Part shown: in pieces, positions 1 through 8,464 of the stretch
How positions within the stretch are numbered: position 1 is the stretch's first letter
How the letters are laid out: every line of letters begins with the position of its first letter
NCBI RefSeq assembly: GCF_000510645.1
Contig: NZ_KI783301.1
Coordinates: 1,772,320-1,836,319, forward strand
Length of the DNA stretch: 64,000 nt
Direction of reading: 5' to 3'
From: Thermicanus aegyptius DSM 12793
Lineage (GTDB): Bacteria; Bacillota; Bacilli; Thermicanales; Thermicanaceae
Made by a program: the position numbers and the translations under genes
The notes under the pieces: generated by a model
Databases searched by the model: none
Told to the model about the DNA's origin: nothing
Seen by the model: the letters and a program-made list of their open reading frames with translations, nothing else

Positions 1-1188
1 GAACAAGGGAAAATCAAAGTCCTCATCGATGGGCTCCCCGTAACTTTTGATGCTCCTCCTATAATTCAAGATCAACGTACACTCGTTCCTTTTCGGGCCA
101 TCGCCGAAGCATTAAACATAAACGTAAGCTGGGATGAGAAGACCCGGACCGTAAGCGCAACCGATGGAATGAATTCGGTCAGATTGCAGGTTGGGAATAA
201 AACGGCCTATCGGAATGATACCCCTATCCTTCTTGATACCGCCCCGATTCTTCTTGATGGGAGGACGCTCATTCCCGTACGGTTTTTTAGCGAAGCCTTT
301 CGTTGTGACGTCGTATGGGATGGAGCTCGTAAGACGGTACAGATTACCTCGCCTGCAAAAGAAATGAATCTGATAGGTTTTTATGCTTTAGGAGATAAAG
401 AAACAAGCAGTTGGACCGACCTTTTCAGCGTACCCTATCCCGAAACAAGTATCGGAAACACCGACATCGTCAGAGAACTGGCTTTAGGTTGGTATAGCGT
501 CGACAAGGAAGGAAACCTACTTACCAAAAGCAAGACCGGTTGGCAAAGGCCGGACGGGTGGGAAAAAGTCCTGGAAACATCGAACGAGTTTCACCTGAGA
601 ACCGAGATGGTAGTTCACGCAACGGACGGGGATGGCACCCTCTCTTCTCTATTAGGCGATAAGACCGCGATGGAGAGAGTCGTAAATCAGATTGTGGCAG
701 AAGCGAAGTTATTTGATGGAATAAACCTAGATTTTGAGGGTTTAGGTTTTAAAGATACCGATGAGCAACGTAGAAGCGTACAAAATCGTTTTTCGGAATT
801 TGTGCGCCTATTAGCGGAGGAGCTAAAAGCGATGGACAAAACCCTAACACTAACCCTCCATGCCCCCAACAGCGCCTACCCGGGATATGATTATAAAACT
901 TTAGGGGAAATAGCCGATAAGATCATCGTTATGGCGTATGATTATGGTACGAAACCGGAACCCATCAACCTGGTCGTCCAAGCGGTGGAGATGGCTAAAA
1001 AAGATGTGCCTTCCGATAAACTCATCTTAGGAATCTCCGCACCTACCGAGACCGCGGAAAGTATGTTGACCAAGATTGGAGTCGCGAAACGATATGATCT
1101 CGATGGGATTGCCCTCTGGCGGTTAGGGGTTATTTCGGATGAGATGTGGAAAAATATAAAAACCAGCATTCTACCAAAATTGAACTAA
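1..1188 (+). CDS. Copper-amine-oxidase-like domain plus GH18 glycosidase, 5' truncated
   Basis: The reading frame is open from base 1, so the N-terminus lies outside the window; 395 codons are visible. Residues 1 to about 55 and about 57 to 118 are two copies of the copper amine oxidase N-terminal-like module (pattern RTLVPFRAIAEAL then W then V, and RTLIPVRFFSEAF then W then V), common in secreted wall-associated proteins of Bacillota. The rest is a glycosyl hydrolase family 18 barrel with the catalytic DGxxxDxE motif at residues 239-246 (DGINLDFE, acid at Glu246) and a late MAYDYG strand. By family this is a secreted chitinase-like or SleL-like glucosaminidase acting on peptidoglycan or cortex; the substrate is inferred. 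A start at 169 would cut off the first module, so it is not the true start. Confidence 0.85.
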   Translation, partial: EQGKIKVLIDGLPVTFDAPPIIQDQRTLVPFRAIAEALNINVSWDEKTRTVSATDGMNSVRLQVGNKTAYRNDTPILLDTAPILLDGRTLIPVRFFSEAFRCDVVWDGARKTVQITSPAKEMNLIGFYALGDKETSSWTDLFSVPYPETSIGNTDIVRELALGWYSVDKEGNLLTKSKTGWQRPDGWEKVLETSNEFHLRTEMVVHATDGDGTLSSLLGDKTAMERVVNQIVAEAKLFDGINLDFEGLGFKDTDEQRRSVQNRFSEFVRLLAEELKAMDKTLTLTLHAPNSAYPGYDYKTLGEIADKIIVMAYDYGTKPEPINLVVQAVEMAKKDVPSDKLILGISAPTETAESMLTKIGVAKRYDLDGIALWRLGVISDEMWKNIKTSILPKLN

Positions 1189-1201
1189 ATTCCAGGAAGA
1201 G

Positions 1202-1272
1202 CGATGGAAAGGCAGGAAGCCCGATCTCATTTGAGCATCGAGCTCTCCTTGCCATCTTAAGCCCTTTTTACA
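1202..1272 (+). terminator. Imperfect hairpin after the GH18 gene
   Basis: About 15 bp after the stop, GATGGAAAGG pairs with CCTTGCCATC (9 of 10), with a further AGCCCGAT/ATCGAGCT inner match, and a short T-rich run follows. This fits a terminator, but the stem has mismatches. Confidence 0.4.
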
Positions 1273-1322
1273 TGGCTATATGGCGATGTTTCGTTGCAAG
1301 TATGGCTCATCTGAAGTATGGT

Positions 1323-1853
1323 TTATCCGTTATCCTGCTGGACATAAGGGCAAACTCCGCCATTTCCCTGGCCAACTCCTCCGGCTCCATGAAGTCCTCC
1401 GCCGGCAGCACCTCTATCCATTCCTTTGCCAAAACCTTGGCCATTTCCACTTTTTCCTGCCCAGTCGGGCTTACCCACGGTGGTACGTTCGACGCTTGCT
1501 TTTATCCTCGTCTCCATCTGGGAGAGCATATAATCCGCTTGTGTTTGAGTCATCTTCCCGTCTTTCACCCATTGGTCAATCTGGTCCTTTCGAGCAGCCA
1601 TAGCCTCTTGGATTAGTTTTTCCTCCGTTACCCCCTTCCCTTCAGCAATCTGAGCGAGCGATTTCCCCTGAATGCGTTCTGCTTGGATTTCTGCCGGTGT
1701 CATACCCAGAAGTTTGGAGAAGGTATCCAGGAGATTCCCCCCCAAAGATCCGACTCCGTTTCCATGGTTAGGTCCTGCCGCCCAGGCAAAAGCCGGAATG
1801 GCCACCACCAGAATGAGTGCCAGGGCCGTTACCATTGCCGCTCCTTTTTTCAT
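1323..1853 (-). CDS. Secreted DUF2680-like protein with Gly-rich tail
   Basis: This is a 176-residue protein with a clear Sec signal peptide (residues 1 to about 26, KK, hydrophobic core, AxA site near AFAWA). The middle, about residues 45-125, is helical and contains EKGVTEEKL and TQTQADYMLSQMETRIK, which resemble the small exported DUF2680/YckD-type proteins of Bacilli. The last 50 residues are very Gly-rich and end with a single Cys near GVCPY. No catalytic residues are recognisable and the function is unknown. The start is backed by AAAGGAGG 10 bases upstream. A tandem CTTAAG pair lies 86-102 bp before the start, suggesting control by a response regulator. Confidence 0.7.
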   Translation of the reverse strand: MKKGAAMVTALALILVVAIPAFAWAAGPNHGNGVGSLGGNLLDTFSKLLGMTPAEIQAERIQGKSLAQIAEGKGVTEEKLIQEAMAARKDQIDQWVKDGKMTQTQADYMLSQMETRIKASVERTTVGKPDWAGKSGNGQGFGKGMDRGAAGGGLHGAGGVGQGNGGVCPYVQQDNG

Positions 1854-1938
1854 CTTTCATTCCTCCTTTGGTTTTTATTCGAGGTTTCCCTCTCGATTTG
1901 ATCATAGCAGGAGAACCTTTATTTCTTATCGATCCATT

Positions 1939-1955
1939 CTTAAGAAAATCTTAAG
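1939..1955 (-). promoter_or_regulatory. Tandem CTTAAG-N5-CTTAAG operator candidate
   Basis: Two perfect CTTAAG hexamers are separated by 5 bp (11 bp period, one helical turn), upstream of a TATGAT-like -10 (near 1905-1910) of the secreted DUF2680-like gene. Repeats with this spacing are the usual site form for OmpR-family response regulators. The regulator is not identified. Confidence 0.4.
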
Positions 1956-2076
1956 ATGGGTGCACGATCCTCGGAAAATCACTCCGGTCTAAGGAACTCT
2001 TGGCCCTTTTAGCCGCTGTGATGGTTAACCGCCGACTCCGTTGCCCCAATGAAGTAAGATTTTCATATGTTCATAA

Positions 2077-2112
2077 AAAAAGTTCGATCTCGGTGAGGAG
2101 ATCGAACTTTTT
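2077..2112 (-). terminator. Strong hairpin terminator of the aldo/keto reductase gene
   Basis: A 15-bp perfect stem (AAAAAGTTCGATCTC at 2077-2091 with its complement at 2098-2112) has a 6-nt loop and is flanked by A and T runs. It can work in either direction; it lies 80 bp past the reductase stop. Confidence 0.85.
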
Positions 2113-2191
2113 CTTTATAAGGGTTTCCTTGGTATCATTTACTCGGGTTTCCGGATCAATCAACCACAAGTCCACACGTTACGGTGTGCGA

Positions 2192-3139
2192 TTAGGCCAA
2201 GATCTCTTCGATTTGATCCAATACCTCTTGGGAAAGCTTGATACCGGAAGCCTTCACATTCTCTTCGATCTGAGAAGGCCTTGATGCTCCCACCAGGGCG
2301 CTGGCCACATTCTCCTGACGCAAGATCCAAGCCAGTGCGAGTTGGGCGGTGGTGATTCCCATCTCCTTGGCGATCTTGTTGATTTTATCCACCTTCTTTA
2401 ACATCTCTTCCGTCATGAAACGTTGGATAAAGGTATTAATCCGCGGATCCGCCGCCCTCGTTCCTTCGGGAATCGGTTCTCCCACCTTATATTTCCCGGT
2501 AAGAACTCCTTGAGCGAGGGGAGAGAAGACGACTTGACCAAAACCCTCCTTCATGCCCAGCGGAATGATCTCCTTCTCGATATAACGATTCAGCATGTTA
2601 TAAACGGGTTGATTTACCACGATTCGATCGAGGAGATAGCGGTCGGCAATGTGTAATGCCTCCCGGATCTGTTCGGCGGTCCATTCACTGACGCCAATAT
2701 AAAGCACCTTTCCCTGACGGACGAGGTCGTCAAAAGCCCGCATGGTTTCATAAACGGGGGTTTCCGGATCATAACGGTGACAGTAATAGATATCGACATA
2801 ATCTACCCCTAAGCGCTTCAGGCTGGCGTGGGCTTGTTCCATCACATGCTTGCGGGAAAGACCTCGGTCATTCACTCCATCGCCCATCGGCCAAAATACC
2901 TTGGTGGCAAGGACATAGGACTCCCTGGGAAATGCCTTTAGGGCTTCTCCGACGACCTTTTCCGCCTCTCCCCCGGCATAGACATTGGCCGTATCGAAGA
3001 AGTTGATCCCCAGTTCGTATGCCCTATGTATGGTGGCGGTCGCCGTCTCTTTTTCAACCGTACTCCCGTAGGTTAGCCAACTGCCAAGGCTGATTTCACT
3101 CACTTTAAGGCCTGTTTTTCCTAATCTGCGATAATTCAT
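2192..3139 (-). CDS. Aldo/keto reductase, Kv-beta-like family
   Basis: A 315-residue NADPH-dependent oxidoreductase with a TIM-barrel fold, cytosolic. The family features are visible: MNYRRLGKTGLKVSE at the N-terminus, FFDTANVYAGGEAE with catalytic Asp and Tyr, the Lys in LATKVFW, and YCHRYDPETP. The C-terminal NADP-binding stretch LVGASRPSQIEEN is of the YghZ/IolS/Kv-beta type. The substrate cannot be read from the sequence; such enzymes reduce small aldehydes. It appears monocistronic, ending at a strong hairpin. The start is the annotated Met with GGGAGGAT just upstream. Confidence 0.88.
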   Translation of the reverse strand: MNYRRLGKTGLKVSEISLGSWLTYGSTVEKETATATIHRAYELGINFFDTANVYAGGEAEKVVGEALKAFPRESYVLATKVFWPMGDGVNDRGLSRKHVMEQAHASLKRLGVDYVDIYYCHRYDPETPVYETMRAFDDLVRQGKVLYIGVSEWTAEQIREALHIADRYLLDRIVVNQPVYNMLNRYIEKEIIPLGMKEGFGQVVFSPLAQGVLTGKYKVGEPIPEGTRAADPRINTFIQRFMTEEMLKKVDKINKIAKEMGITTAQLALAWILRQENVASALVGASRPSQIEENVKASGIKLSQEVLDQIEEILA

Positions 3140-3220
3140 GGAAATCCTCCCTTACCCCATTTTCGTCTTCTATTATACATCGATTCCTACTTCAAGCCAA
3201 TGCGGGAAGGTTACTCTTGG

Positions 3221-3254
3221 AATAAAATAGAGCCCCCATGAAGAGAGCTCTATT
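3221..3254 (-). terminator. Terminator of the metNPQ operon
   Basis: AATAGAGC (3226-3233) pairs with GCTCTATT (3247-3254) around a 13-nt loop. It lies 55 bp past the metQ stop and is followed on the minus strand by TTTATT. Confidence 0.65.
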
Positions 3255-3308
3255 GTTGGAGAACGATACATTGAATGATCGTGCTTCATGGTCGCGAAGA
3301 AAAAGTTT

Positions 3309-4136
3309 CTAAAAGAGTTTCTGGGCCGGTACAATTGCTCCTTTATATTTCTCCTCGATGTAGTTCTTTACCGCATCGGAAGTTAAAACCTCCGCCAATT
3401 TTTTGATCTTTGGATCATCCTTGTTGTCGGTACGGGTTACGAGAATATTCACATAGGGAGAATCCTTATCTTCTAAAATTAAAGCATCTTTTAACGGATT
3501 GAGGCCTGCTTGAAGGGCGAAGTTGGTGTTGATCACCGCAATATCCACCTTCGGATCTTCAATGGCCCGGGGAAGGAGGGGAGGATCCATGGAGAGGAAA
3601 TTATAATTCTTCGGATTCTCTGCGATATCCTGAAGTGTACCATTGGTTCCTACTCCCTCTTTCAGTTTGATGAGGCCGTTTTTCTCCAAAAGGGCCAAGA
3701 AGCGCCCTAAGTTTGACGGGTCGTTGGTCACGGCGATGGTGGCTCCATCAGGCACTTGATCGATGGAAGTGTATTTCTTCTCTTTATTGGAATAGACGCC
3801 GACCGGTTCAATGTGAACCCCTGCTACAGGAACGAGGGTATACCCTTTCTCCTTGTTTGTTGTCTCCAGGAAGGGAAGATGCTGGAAATAGTTGGCGTCC
3901 AGTTGCTTCTCCGCCAGCTGTGTGTTGGGAAGTTGATAGTCTTGGAAGGTTACAACCTCCAAGGTAATCCCTTGCTTGGCCAGTTCAGGCTTTACCACGT
4001 CATTGAGGATTTCTGCATGGGGGACGGGTGTGGCCCCTACCTTAAGGACATTTCCTCCGTTTCCACCGGTTCCGCCACAGGCGGTTAACGAAATCACGAG
4101 GAAAATTGCAGTTAGAAAAAAGACGATTTTTTTCAT
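3309..4136 (-). CDS. metQ: Methionine ABC transporter substrate-binding lipoprotein MetQ
   Basis: 275 residues of the NlpA/MetQ family. The signal sequence ends in a lipobox (SLTACGG, lipidated Cys near residue 20), so the protein is anchored on the outer face of the membrane. Family marks are KVGATPVPHAEIL after the lipobox, the QDYQLPN stretch, LDANYFQHLPFL, and VTNDPSNLGRFLALL. It delivers L- and D-methionine (and sulfoxides) to MetNP. It is the last gene of metN-metP-metQ, 17 bp after metP, and is controlled by the upstream SAM riboswitch. Confidence 0.93.
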   Translation of the reverse strand: MKKIVFFLTAIFLVISLTACGGTGGNGGNVLKVGATPVPHAEILNDVVKPELAKQGITLEVVTFQDYQLPNTQLAEKQLDANYFQHLPFLETTNKEKGYTLVPVAGVHIEPVGVYSNKEKKYTSIDQVPDGATIAVTNDPSNLGRFLALLEKNGLIKLKEGVGTNGTLQDIAENPKNYNFLSMDPPLLPRAIEDPKVDIAVINTNFALQAGLNPLKDALILEDKDSPYVNILVTRTDNKDDPKIKKLAEVLTSDAVKNYIEEKYKGAIVPAQKLF

Positions 4137-4153
4137 TCTTGCCCCTCTCTTTC

Positions 4154-4819
4154 TTATCTTTTATCTATCGCACGAACTAAGCGGTCTCCAATGGACTGCG
4201 TTAGTTGGACGATCAAAATAAGTAGAACGGTGGTAACGAGGAGTGTATCGTTTTGGAAGGAATTATAGCCTAAATTCCAGGCCATACTTCCTAACCCTCC
4301 CCCCGCTACCAAACCCGCCATGGCGGAATAGCCGACAAGGCCTACGGCCGTAACGGTAATCCCTGAAATAATCCCCGGGAGGCTCTCAGGAAGGAGAACC
4401 TTTAAGATGATTTGCCAGCGATTTGCCCCCATCGCCTGCGCCGCTTCAATCACACCCCGATCCACTTCTCTCATGGCGCTTTCCACCAATCTTCCCACGA
4501 AGGGAGCTGATCCTGCAATCAAGGATAATATGGCGGCATTGGGACCGAATGAACTGCCGATGAGGGCTCTGGAAACAGGTATGGTCCAAAGAATGAGTAC
4601 GATATAAGGAACGGACCGGAAAATATTCACCAACGTTCCAACCATTTTGTACAAATAAGGATTTGGAGAGAGATGCCCCGGGCTTGTGATGATAAGAATG
4701 ACACCGATGGGTATGCCCAACAAGGTGGAAAAGAAGAGGGAGAGACCGACCATGTAGAGGGTTTCTAATGTAGCCCAAAGAATGGCCGGATAATTGGCAA
4801 TAACGTGTTCAAAACTCAT
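4154..4819 (-). CDS. metP: Methionine ABC transporter permease MetP
   Basis: 221-residue inner-membrane permease of the MetI/MetP family with about five membrane segments. The EAA loop is present (VIEAAQAMGANRWQI), the contact with the MetN ATPase. I place the start at the ATG in MSFEHVIANYP, because GGAGGTG sits 8 bases upstream; a longer in-frame ATG 21 bases earlier would have to be read through that ribosome site. It overlaps the end of metN by 11 bp, consistent with translational coupling. Confidence 0.92.
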   Translation of the reverse strand: MSFEHVIANYPAILWATLETLYMVGLSLFFSTLLGIPIGVILIITSPGHLSPNPYLYKMVGTLVNIFRSVPYIVLILWTIPVSRALIGSSFGPNAAILSLIAGSAPFVGRLVESAMREVDRGVIEAAQAMGANRWQIILKVLLPESLPGIISGITVTAVGLVGYSAMAGLVAGGGLGSMAWNLGYNSFQNDTLLVTTVLLILIVQLTQSIGDRLVRAIDKR

Positions 4820-5846
4820 CTTTCCCCACCTCCTCTCCATCCATATGTTCTACCCGAATATGGTGGTCCCTTAGATATTGAATCGCCCTCTCCTGTTCCT
4901 TCGCATCACCGGAAAGTTCAAGGATAAGAGAGCCGTAAGAGGTTTGTTGAATGCGGTTGATTTTCCCTTGCAAAATGTTCACATCAATGTCAAATCGTTT
5001 AATCATTTGACTTATAATCGGCTGCTGCGCATTTTCCCCCAAAAAGGAACATTGGATGATCCTCTTTCGATGATTAGGGGAGAGAACTTCTTCCCACTGA
5101 TGTAAGTCCATCACCTGTTGAACAAATTCCTTCGTTATGTCGGCTTTAGGATTGCTAAACACTTCAAGAACCGTCCCCTTTTCCACGATGCGGCCTTTTT
5201 CTAAGACGGCCACGCGATGGCAGATCTTCTGTACCACATGCATTTCATGGGTGATGAGAACAATGGTGATCCCCAATTCTCGATTGATCTTCTGCAAGAG
5301 TTCCAGAATCGAATCGGTGGTTTTCGGATCCAAAGCAGAAGTGGCTTCATCGGAAAGAAGAAGGTTTGGTTCATTAGCTAGGGCCCGGGCAATACCTACC
5401 CTCTGTTTTTGCCCTCCACTCAGTTGGGACGGATAAACATGTTCTTTATCCTCAAGTCCGACCAAATGCAAAAGTTCCTTAACGCGTTTTCCAATCTTCT
5501 CCTTAGGCCAGCCTGCAATTTCGAGGGGGAAGGCGATATTGCCGTAGACCGTTCTGGACCAAAGCAGGTTAAAATGTTGAAAAATCATGCCGATCTTTTC
5601 TCGTCGCTTCCGCAGTTCTTTATCGGAGAGGGAGAGCATCTCTTCGCCGTTTATCCATATTTTCCCCTGTGAGGGTTTTTCCAATAGGTTAAGCATGCGA
5701 ATTAACGTGCTCTTACCTGCGCCGCTGTAGCCGATAATCCCAAAGATTTCACCCGGATCGATCTCCAGGTTGATTTGATCCAAGGCGATGATTCCATCCC
5801 CTTTTTTTAGAGGAAATTGCTTTGATACATTTTCTAAACGAATCAT
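4809..5846 (-). CDS. metN: Methionine ABC transporter ATP-binding protein MetN
   Basis: 345-residue ATPase of the methionine importer. Walker A is GYSGAGKST, the ABC signature LSGGQKQR, and Walker B is LLLSDEATSALD, followed by the switch His in VLITHEMHVV. The last 80 residues form the NIL (methionine-sensing) regulatory domain, from about residue 265, as in family members subject to transinhibition. It is the first gene of metNPQ. The roughly 260-nt leader holds a complete SAM-I riboswitch, so expression should fall when S-adenosylmethionine is high. Confidence 0.95.
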   Translation of the reverse strand: MIRLENVSKQFPLKKGDGIIALDQINLEIDPGEIFGIIGYSGAGKSTLIRMLNLLEKPSQGKIWINGEEMLSLSDKELRKRREKIGMIFQHFNLLWSRTVYGNIAFPLEIAGWPKEKIGKRVKELLHLVGLEDKEHVYPSQLSGGQKQRVGIARALANEPNLLLSDEATSALDPKTTDSILELLQKINRELGITIVLITHEMHVVQKICHRVAVLEKGRIVEKGTVLEVFSNPKADITKEFVQQVMDLHQWEEVLSPNHRKRIIQCSFLGENAQQPIISQMIKRFDIDVNILQGKINRIQQTSYGSLILELSGDAKEQERAIQYLRDHHIRVEHMDGEEVGKDEF

Positions 5847-5953
5847 GAAATTACGCTCCTATTTTACCAGTGTTCCATAATGTGACTCCCAACGTAACCC
5901 GACACCCATCGATTTCCGCATCCCCAAAAATAAAGGTTGCGATCAGATGATAC

Positions 5954-6114
5954 AAAAAAACCTTTCTGCAGATAAGCAGAAAGGGGGTTGTTTCTACTTC
6001 TCTTATCTGCCAGAACAGCATGTTCTGCAGGAATTGGCACCATTGCAGAAGCTAGGAATCTGCCGGTTGCCGGGTTTCATAGGGCCAGTCCCTCCACCTC
6101 TCGTGATAAGATCA
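5954..6114 (-). promoter_or_regulatory. SAM-I (S-box) riboswitch with terminator, controlling metNPQ
   Basis: On the minus strand the aptamer runs from about 6113 to 6001 and carries the conserved S-box core (CTTATC, GAGAGGTGGAGGGACTGGCC, ATGAAACCCGGCAACC). P1 forms between CTTATC (6110-6105) and GATAAG (6007-6002). The terminator stem is CCTTTCTGC/GCAGAAAGG (5961-5969 with 5976-5984) followed by seven Ts. The aptamer's 3' strand GCAGATAAG (6010-6002) is perfectly complementary over 9 nt to CTTATCTGC inside the terminator (5976-5968), giving the alternative antiterminator. With SAM bound, P1 forms and transcription stops before metN. Confidence 0.95.
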
Positions 6115-6144
6115 TCACAACTATTCAATTCCTAACGCTTATTG

Positions 6145-6173
6145 ATAATACCTTGTTCTATTCTTCTTGTCAA
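6145..6173 (-). promoter_or_regulatory. SigA-type promoter of the SAM riboswitch/metNPQ operon
   Basis: TTGACA (6173-6168), 17 bp, TATTAT (6150-6145) on the minus strand, placing the RNA start about 25 nt before the aptamer. Confidence 0.85.
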
Positions 6174-6215
6174 CAGGGAAAAAAAGAAAATCATTTTCCA
6201 CTTTTTATGATTAAG

Positions 6216-6242
6216 GAACACGTGTTACGGAACTTTTGTTTG
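6216..6242 (+). promoter_or_regulatory. Candidate LexA (SOS) boxes before lexA
   Basis: Two GAAC-N4-GTTN sites stand in tandem: GAACACGTGTTA (6216-6227) and GAACTTTTGTTTG (6230-6242). Both resemble the Bacillus SOS box CGAAC-N4-GTTCG with one or two mismatches. The second overlaps the -35 of the lexA promoter, as expected for autorepression. Confidence 0.6.
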
Positions 6243-6268
6243 TTTTATAGGAATTAGGATGATATAAT
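6240..6268 (+). promoter_or_regulatory. SigA-type promoter of lexA
   Basis: TTGTTT (6240-6245), 17 bp, TATAAT (6263-6268). Confidence 0.8.
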
Positions 6269-6302
6269 AAACTCAAAAGTTTACGAGGATGGGGTGGTTA
6301 AC

Positions 6303-6917
6303 GTGAAGAAGTTATCCAGTCGACAGCGGGAAATTTTAGAGTTTATCAAAAAAGAGGTACAAACGAAGGGATACCCACCCTCTGTACGGGAGATCGGAGA
6401 CGCCGTAGGCCTTGCTTCCAGTTCCACGGTTCACGGACATCTGACGAGGTTGGAGAAAAAAGGATTGATTCGCCGCGATCCCACGAAACCGCGTGCGATT
6501 GAGATCCTGGACGGAGATCGGAAAAAAGAGTTTTACCCGATCGCGCATGTCCCGATCGTTGGAAAAGTGACCGCCGGTGTCCCCATTACCGCTGTCGAAA
6601 ATATCGAAGAATATTTCCCCCTTCCCCTCTCCATGGTAGGTGACGAACAAGTCTTCATGCTGCTGGTTGAAGGGGACAGCATGATTGAAGCGGGCATATT
6701 GGATGGGGATTATGTGATCGTGCGTCAGCAAGAATATGCCAACAATGGAGAGATTGTGGTCGCCATGACCGATGAAAATGAGGCAACGATAAAGCGCTTT
6801 TTTAGAGAAAAAGATCACATCCGCCTGCAACCGGAAAATTCCCGTTTGGAACCGATTATCCTTTCCAACGCTACCATTTTAGGCAAAGTGATCGGTTTAT
6901 ATCGTAAAATCGAATAA
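6303..6917 (+). CDS. lexA: LexA repressor of the SOS response
   Basis: 204 residues. The N-terminal winged helix ([16 protein letters not shown], then [24 protein letters not shown]) binds SOS boxes. The C-terminal S24 peptidase domain has the autocleavage site Ala-Gly in TAGVP, the catalytic Ser in [10 protein letters not shown] and the Lys in ATIKRFF. It represses DNA-damage genes until RecA filaments stimulate self-cleavage. I prefer the GTG at 6303 (GGGGTGG 5 bases before; Bacillus LexA begins in the same place); a GTG at 6294 would add three residues. It is divergent from metNPQ, whereas in B. subtilis lexA is divergent from yneA. Confidence 0.93.
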   Translation: MKKLSSRQREILEFIKKEVQTKGYPPSVREIGDAVGLASSSTVHGHLTRLEKKGLIRRDPTKPRAIEILDGDRKKEFYPIAHVPIVGKVTAGVPITAVENIEEYFPLPLSMVGDEQVFMLLVEGDSMIEAGILDGDYVIVRQQEYANNGEIVVAMTDENEATIKRFFREKDHIRLQPENSRLEPIILSNATILGKVIGLYRKIE

Positions 6918-6978
6918 AAAGCCCCCCTTCTTTCGCTTGTGAAGGCAGCATTCTCTCGGTCATTAGGAAGAATAGGAA

Positions 6979-7012
6979 AAGGCTCTATGGGAATTTTCCC
7001 ATAGAGCCTTTT
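6979..7012. terminator. Bidirectional terminator between lexA and glnA
   Basis: A 13-bp perfect stem AAGGCTCTATGGG/CCCATAGAGCCTT has a 6-nt loop and A/T runs on both sides. It serves the convergent lexA and glnA. Confidence 0.85.
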
Positions 7013-7030
7013 CGTTCCGTTCACAAGCAA

Positions 7031-8365
7031 TTAATAGGAATGAATGTATTGATCCCGTTCCCATTGATGGACTTGGGTCCGATAAATATCCCACTCAATC
7101 TCTTTTGCCTCTACGAAATGGGTTAAGGCATGATCACCCAAAGCGGCGCATAAAATCTCATCCGACTTCAGGTTTTCAATCGCCTCTTTTAAATCTGCGG
7201 GGAGCGTTTCGATCCCTGCCTCGATCCGTTCCATATCACCCATCTTATAAATGTTCCGATCGGTTGACTTAGGTGGGGTCATCTTATTCTTTATGCCATC
7301 CAACCCCGCTTTTAAAAGAACGGCCAACGCAAGATAGGGATTCGTGGAGGGATCAGGATTTCTAACCTCAAGGCGAGTGCTTAATCCCCTGGCTGCAGGA
7401 ATCCGAATCATGGGACTTCTGTTTTTGGATGACCATGCGACGTAAACAGGGGCTTCATAGCCGGGAACGAGCCGTTTATATGAGTTCACCGTCGGATTGG
7501 TGATGGCTGCAAAATTTCGGGCATGAGCTAAAAGGCCGGCCATAAACTGATAAGCGGTCTCCGACAATCCTAGAGGGTCTTTCTCGTTATAGAAGGCATT
7601 TTCCTTCCCCCTAAACAAAGAAACATGGCAGTGCATGCCGGATCCATTAATCCCATGAAGGGGTTTAGGCATAAAGGTAGCATGAAGGTTATGTTTGCGG
7701 GCAACCGATTTTACAACAAGCTTAAAGGTTTGGATATTGTCGGCTGTCGTTACGGCATTGGCATACTTGAAGTCAATCTCATGTTGTCCTGGAGCTACTT
7801 CATGGTGGGAGGCTTCGATCTCAAAGCCCATCTCCTCAAGGGTTAAGACGATATCCCGTCGGCAATTCTCTCCGAGATCAACAGGCGCTAAATCAAAATA
7901 CCCCCCTTGGTCATTTAAATCAAGGGTCGCTTCCCCATCGGCGTTTGTTTTAAATAAAAAGAACTCGGGTTCAGGGCCTACATTAAATGCGGTGAACCCC
8001 ATCTCCTCCGCTTCCTTTAGCACCCTTTTCAAAATTCCCCGGGGATCACCGGAAAATGGAGTCCCATCCGGCATGTACACATCACAGATGAGGCGGGCGA
8101 TTTTCCCTTCTTCAAAGGACCAAGGAAGAATTAACCAGGTGTCCAGATCTGGATAAAGGTACATATCCGATTCTTCGATGCGCACAAAACCCTCGATGGA
8201 AGATCCGTCAAACATGATCTTGTTGTCTAAAGCTTTTTCCAATTGGCTTCGTGGAATCTCAACATTTTTAATGGTACCGAACAGGTCGGTAAACTGAAGC
8301 CGAATAAACTTCACATCCTTCTCATCTGCAATTTGTAAAATTTCTTCCTTTGTAAAACGACTCAT
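7031..8365 (-). CDS. glnA: Glutamine synthetase, type I
   Basis: 444 residues, the length of the GSI-alpha type of Bacilli. It makes glutamine from glutamate, ammonia and ATP and forms cytosolic dodecamers. Visible marks: [32 protein letters not shown], the metal-binding GPEPEFFLF, the [11 protein letters not shown] ammonia/substrate region and [26 protein letters not shown]. It follows glnR by 99 bp in one operon. Family knowledge: feedback-inhibited GS binds and activates GlnR, which represses the operon. Confidence 0.97.
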   Translation of the reverse strand: MSRFTKEEILQIADEKDVKFIRLQFTDLFGTIKNVEIPRSQLEKALDNKIMFDGSSIEGFVRIEESDMYLYPDLDTWLILPWSFEEGKIARLICDVYMPDGTPFSGDPRGILKRVLKEAEEMGFTAFNVGPEPEFFLFKTNADGEATLDLNDQGGYFDLAPVDLGENCRRDIVLTLEEMGFEIEASHHEVAPGQHEIDFKYANAVTTADNIQTFKLVVKSVARKHNLHATFMPKPLHGINGSGMHCHVSLFRGKENAFYNEKDPLGLSETAYQFMAGLLAHARNFAAITNPTVNSYKRLVPGYEAPVYVAWSSKNRSPMIRIPAARGLSTRLEVRNPDPSTNPYLALAVLLKAGLDGIKNKMTPPKSTDRNIYKMGDMERIEAGIETLPADLKEAIENLKSDEILCAALGDHALTHFVEAKEIEWDIYRTQVHQWERDQYIHSY

Positions 8366-8464
8366 GGTCCCCCTCCTACTCCTATACTCAATCTATTTGG
8401 AAACTGCCCGAAAGCAGGAATTCCCTCTCCTTATTTTTTTCTTTTTATCGTATGGTTCTCTCCT

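Larger units (their letters stand above)
1854..2191. other. 338-bp intergenic region
   Basis: This gap contains the promoter and CTTAAG repeats of the leftward DUF2680-like gene and the strong hairpin at 2077-2112. I see no coding frame with a credible ribosome site. Confidence 0.6.

Noticed and set aside
1323..1510. A second minus-strand frame over the Gly-rich tail of the DUF2680-like gene reads as a charged, proteinlike sequence, suggesting a frameshift.
   Set aside because: Shifting a GGA/GGN-rich frame by one base gives Glu/Lys/Met-rich text automatically, and the TTVG plus Gly-rich tail is what the family shows.
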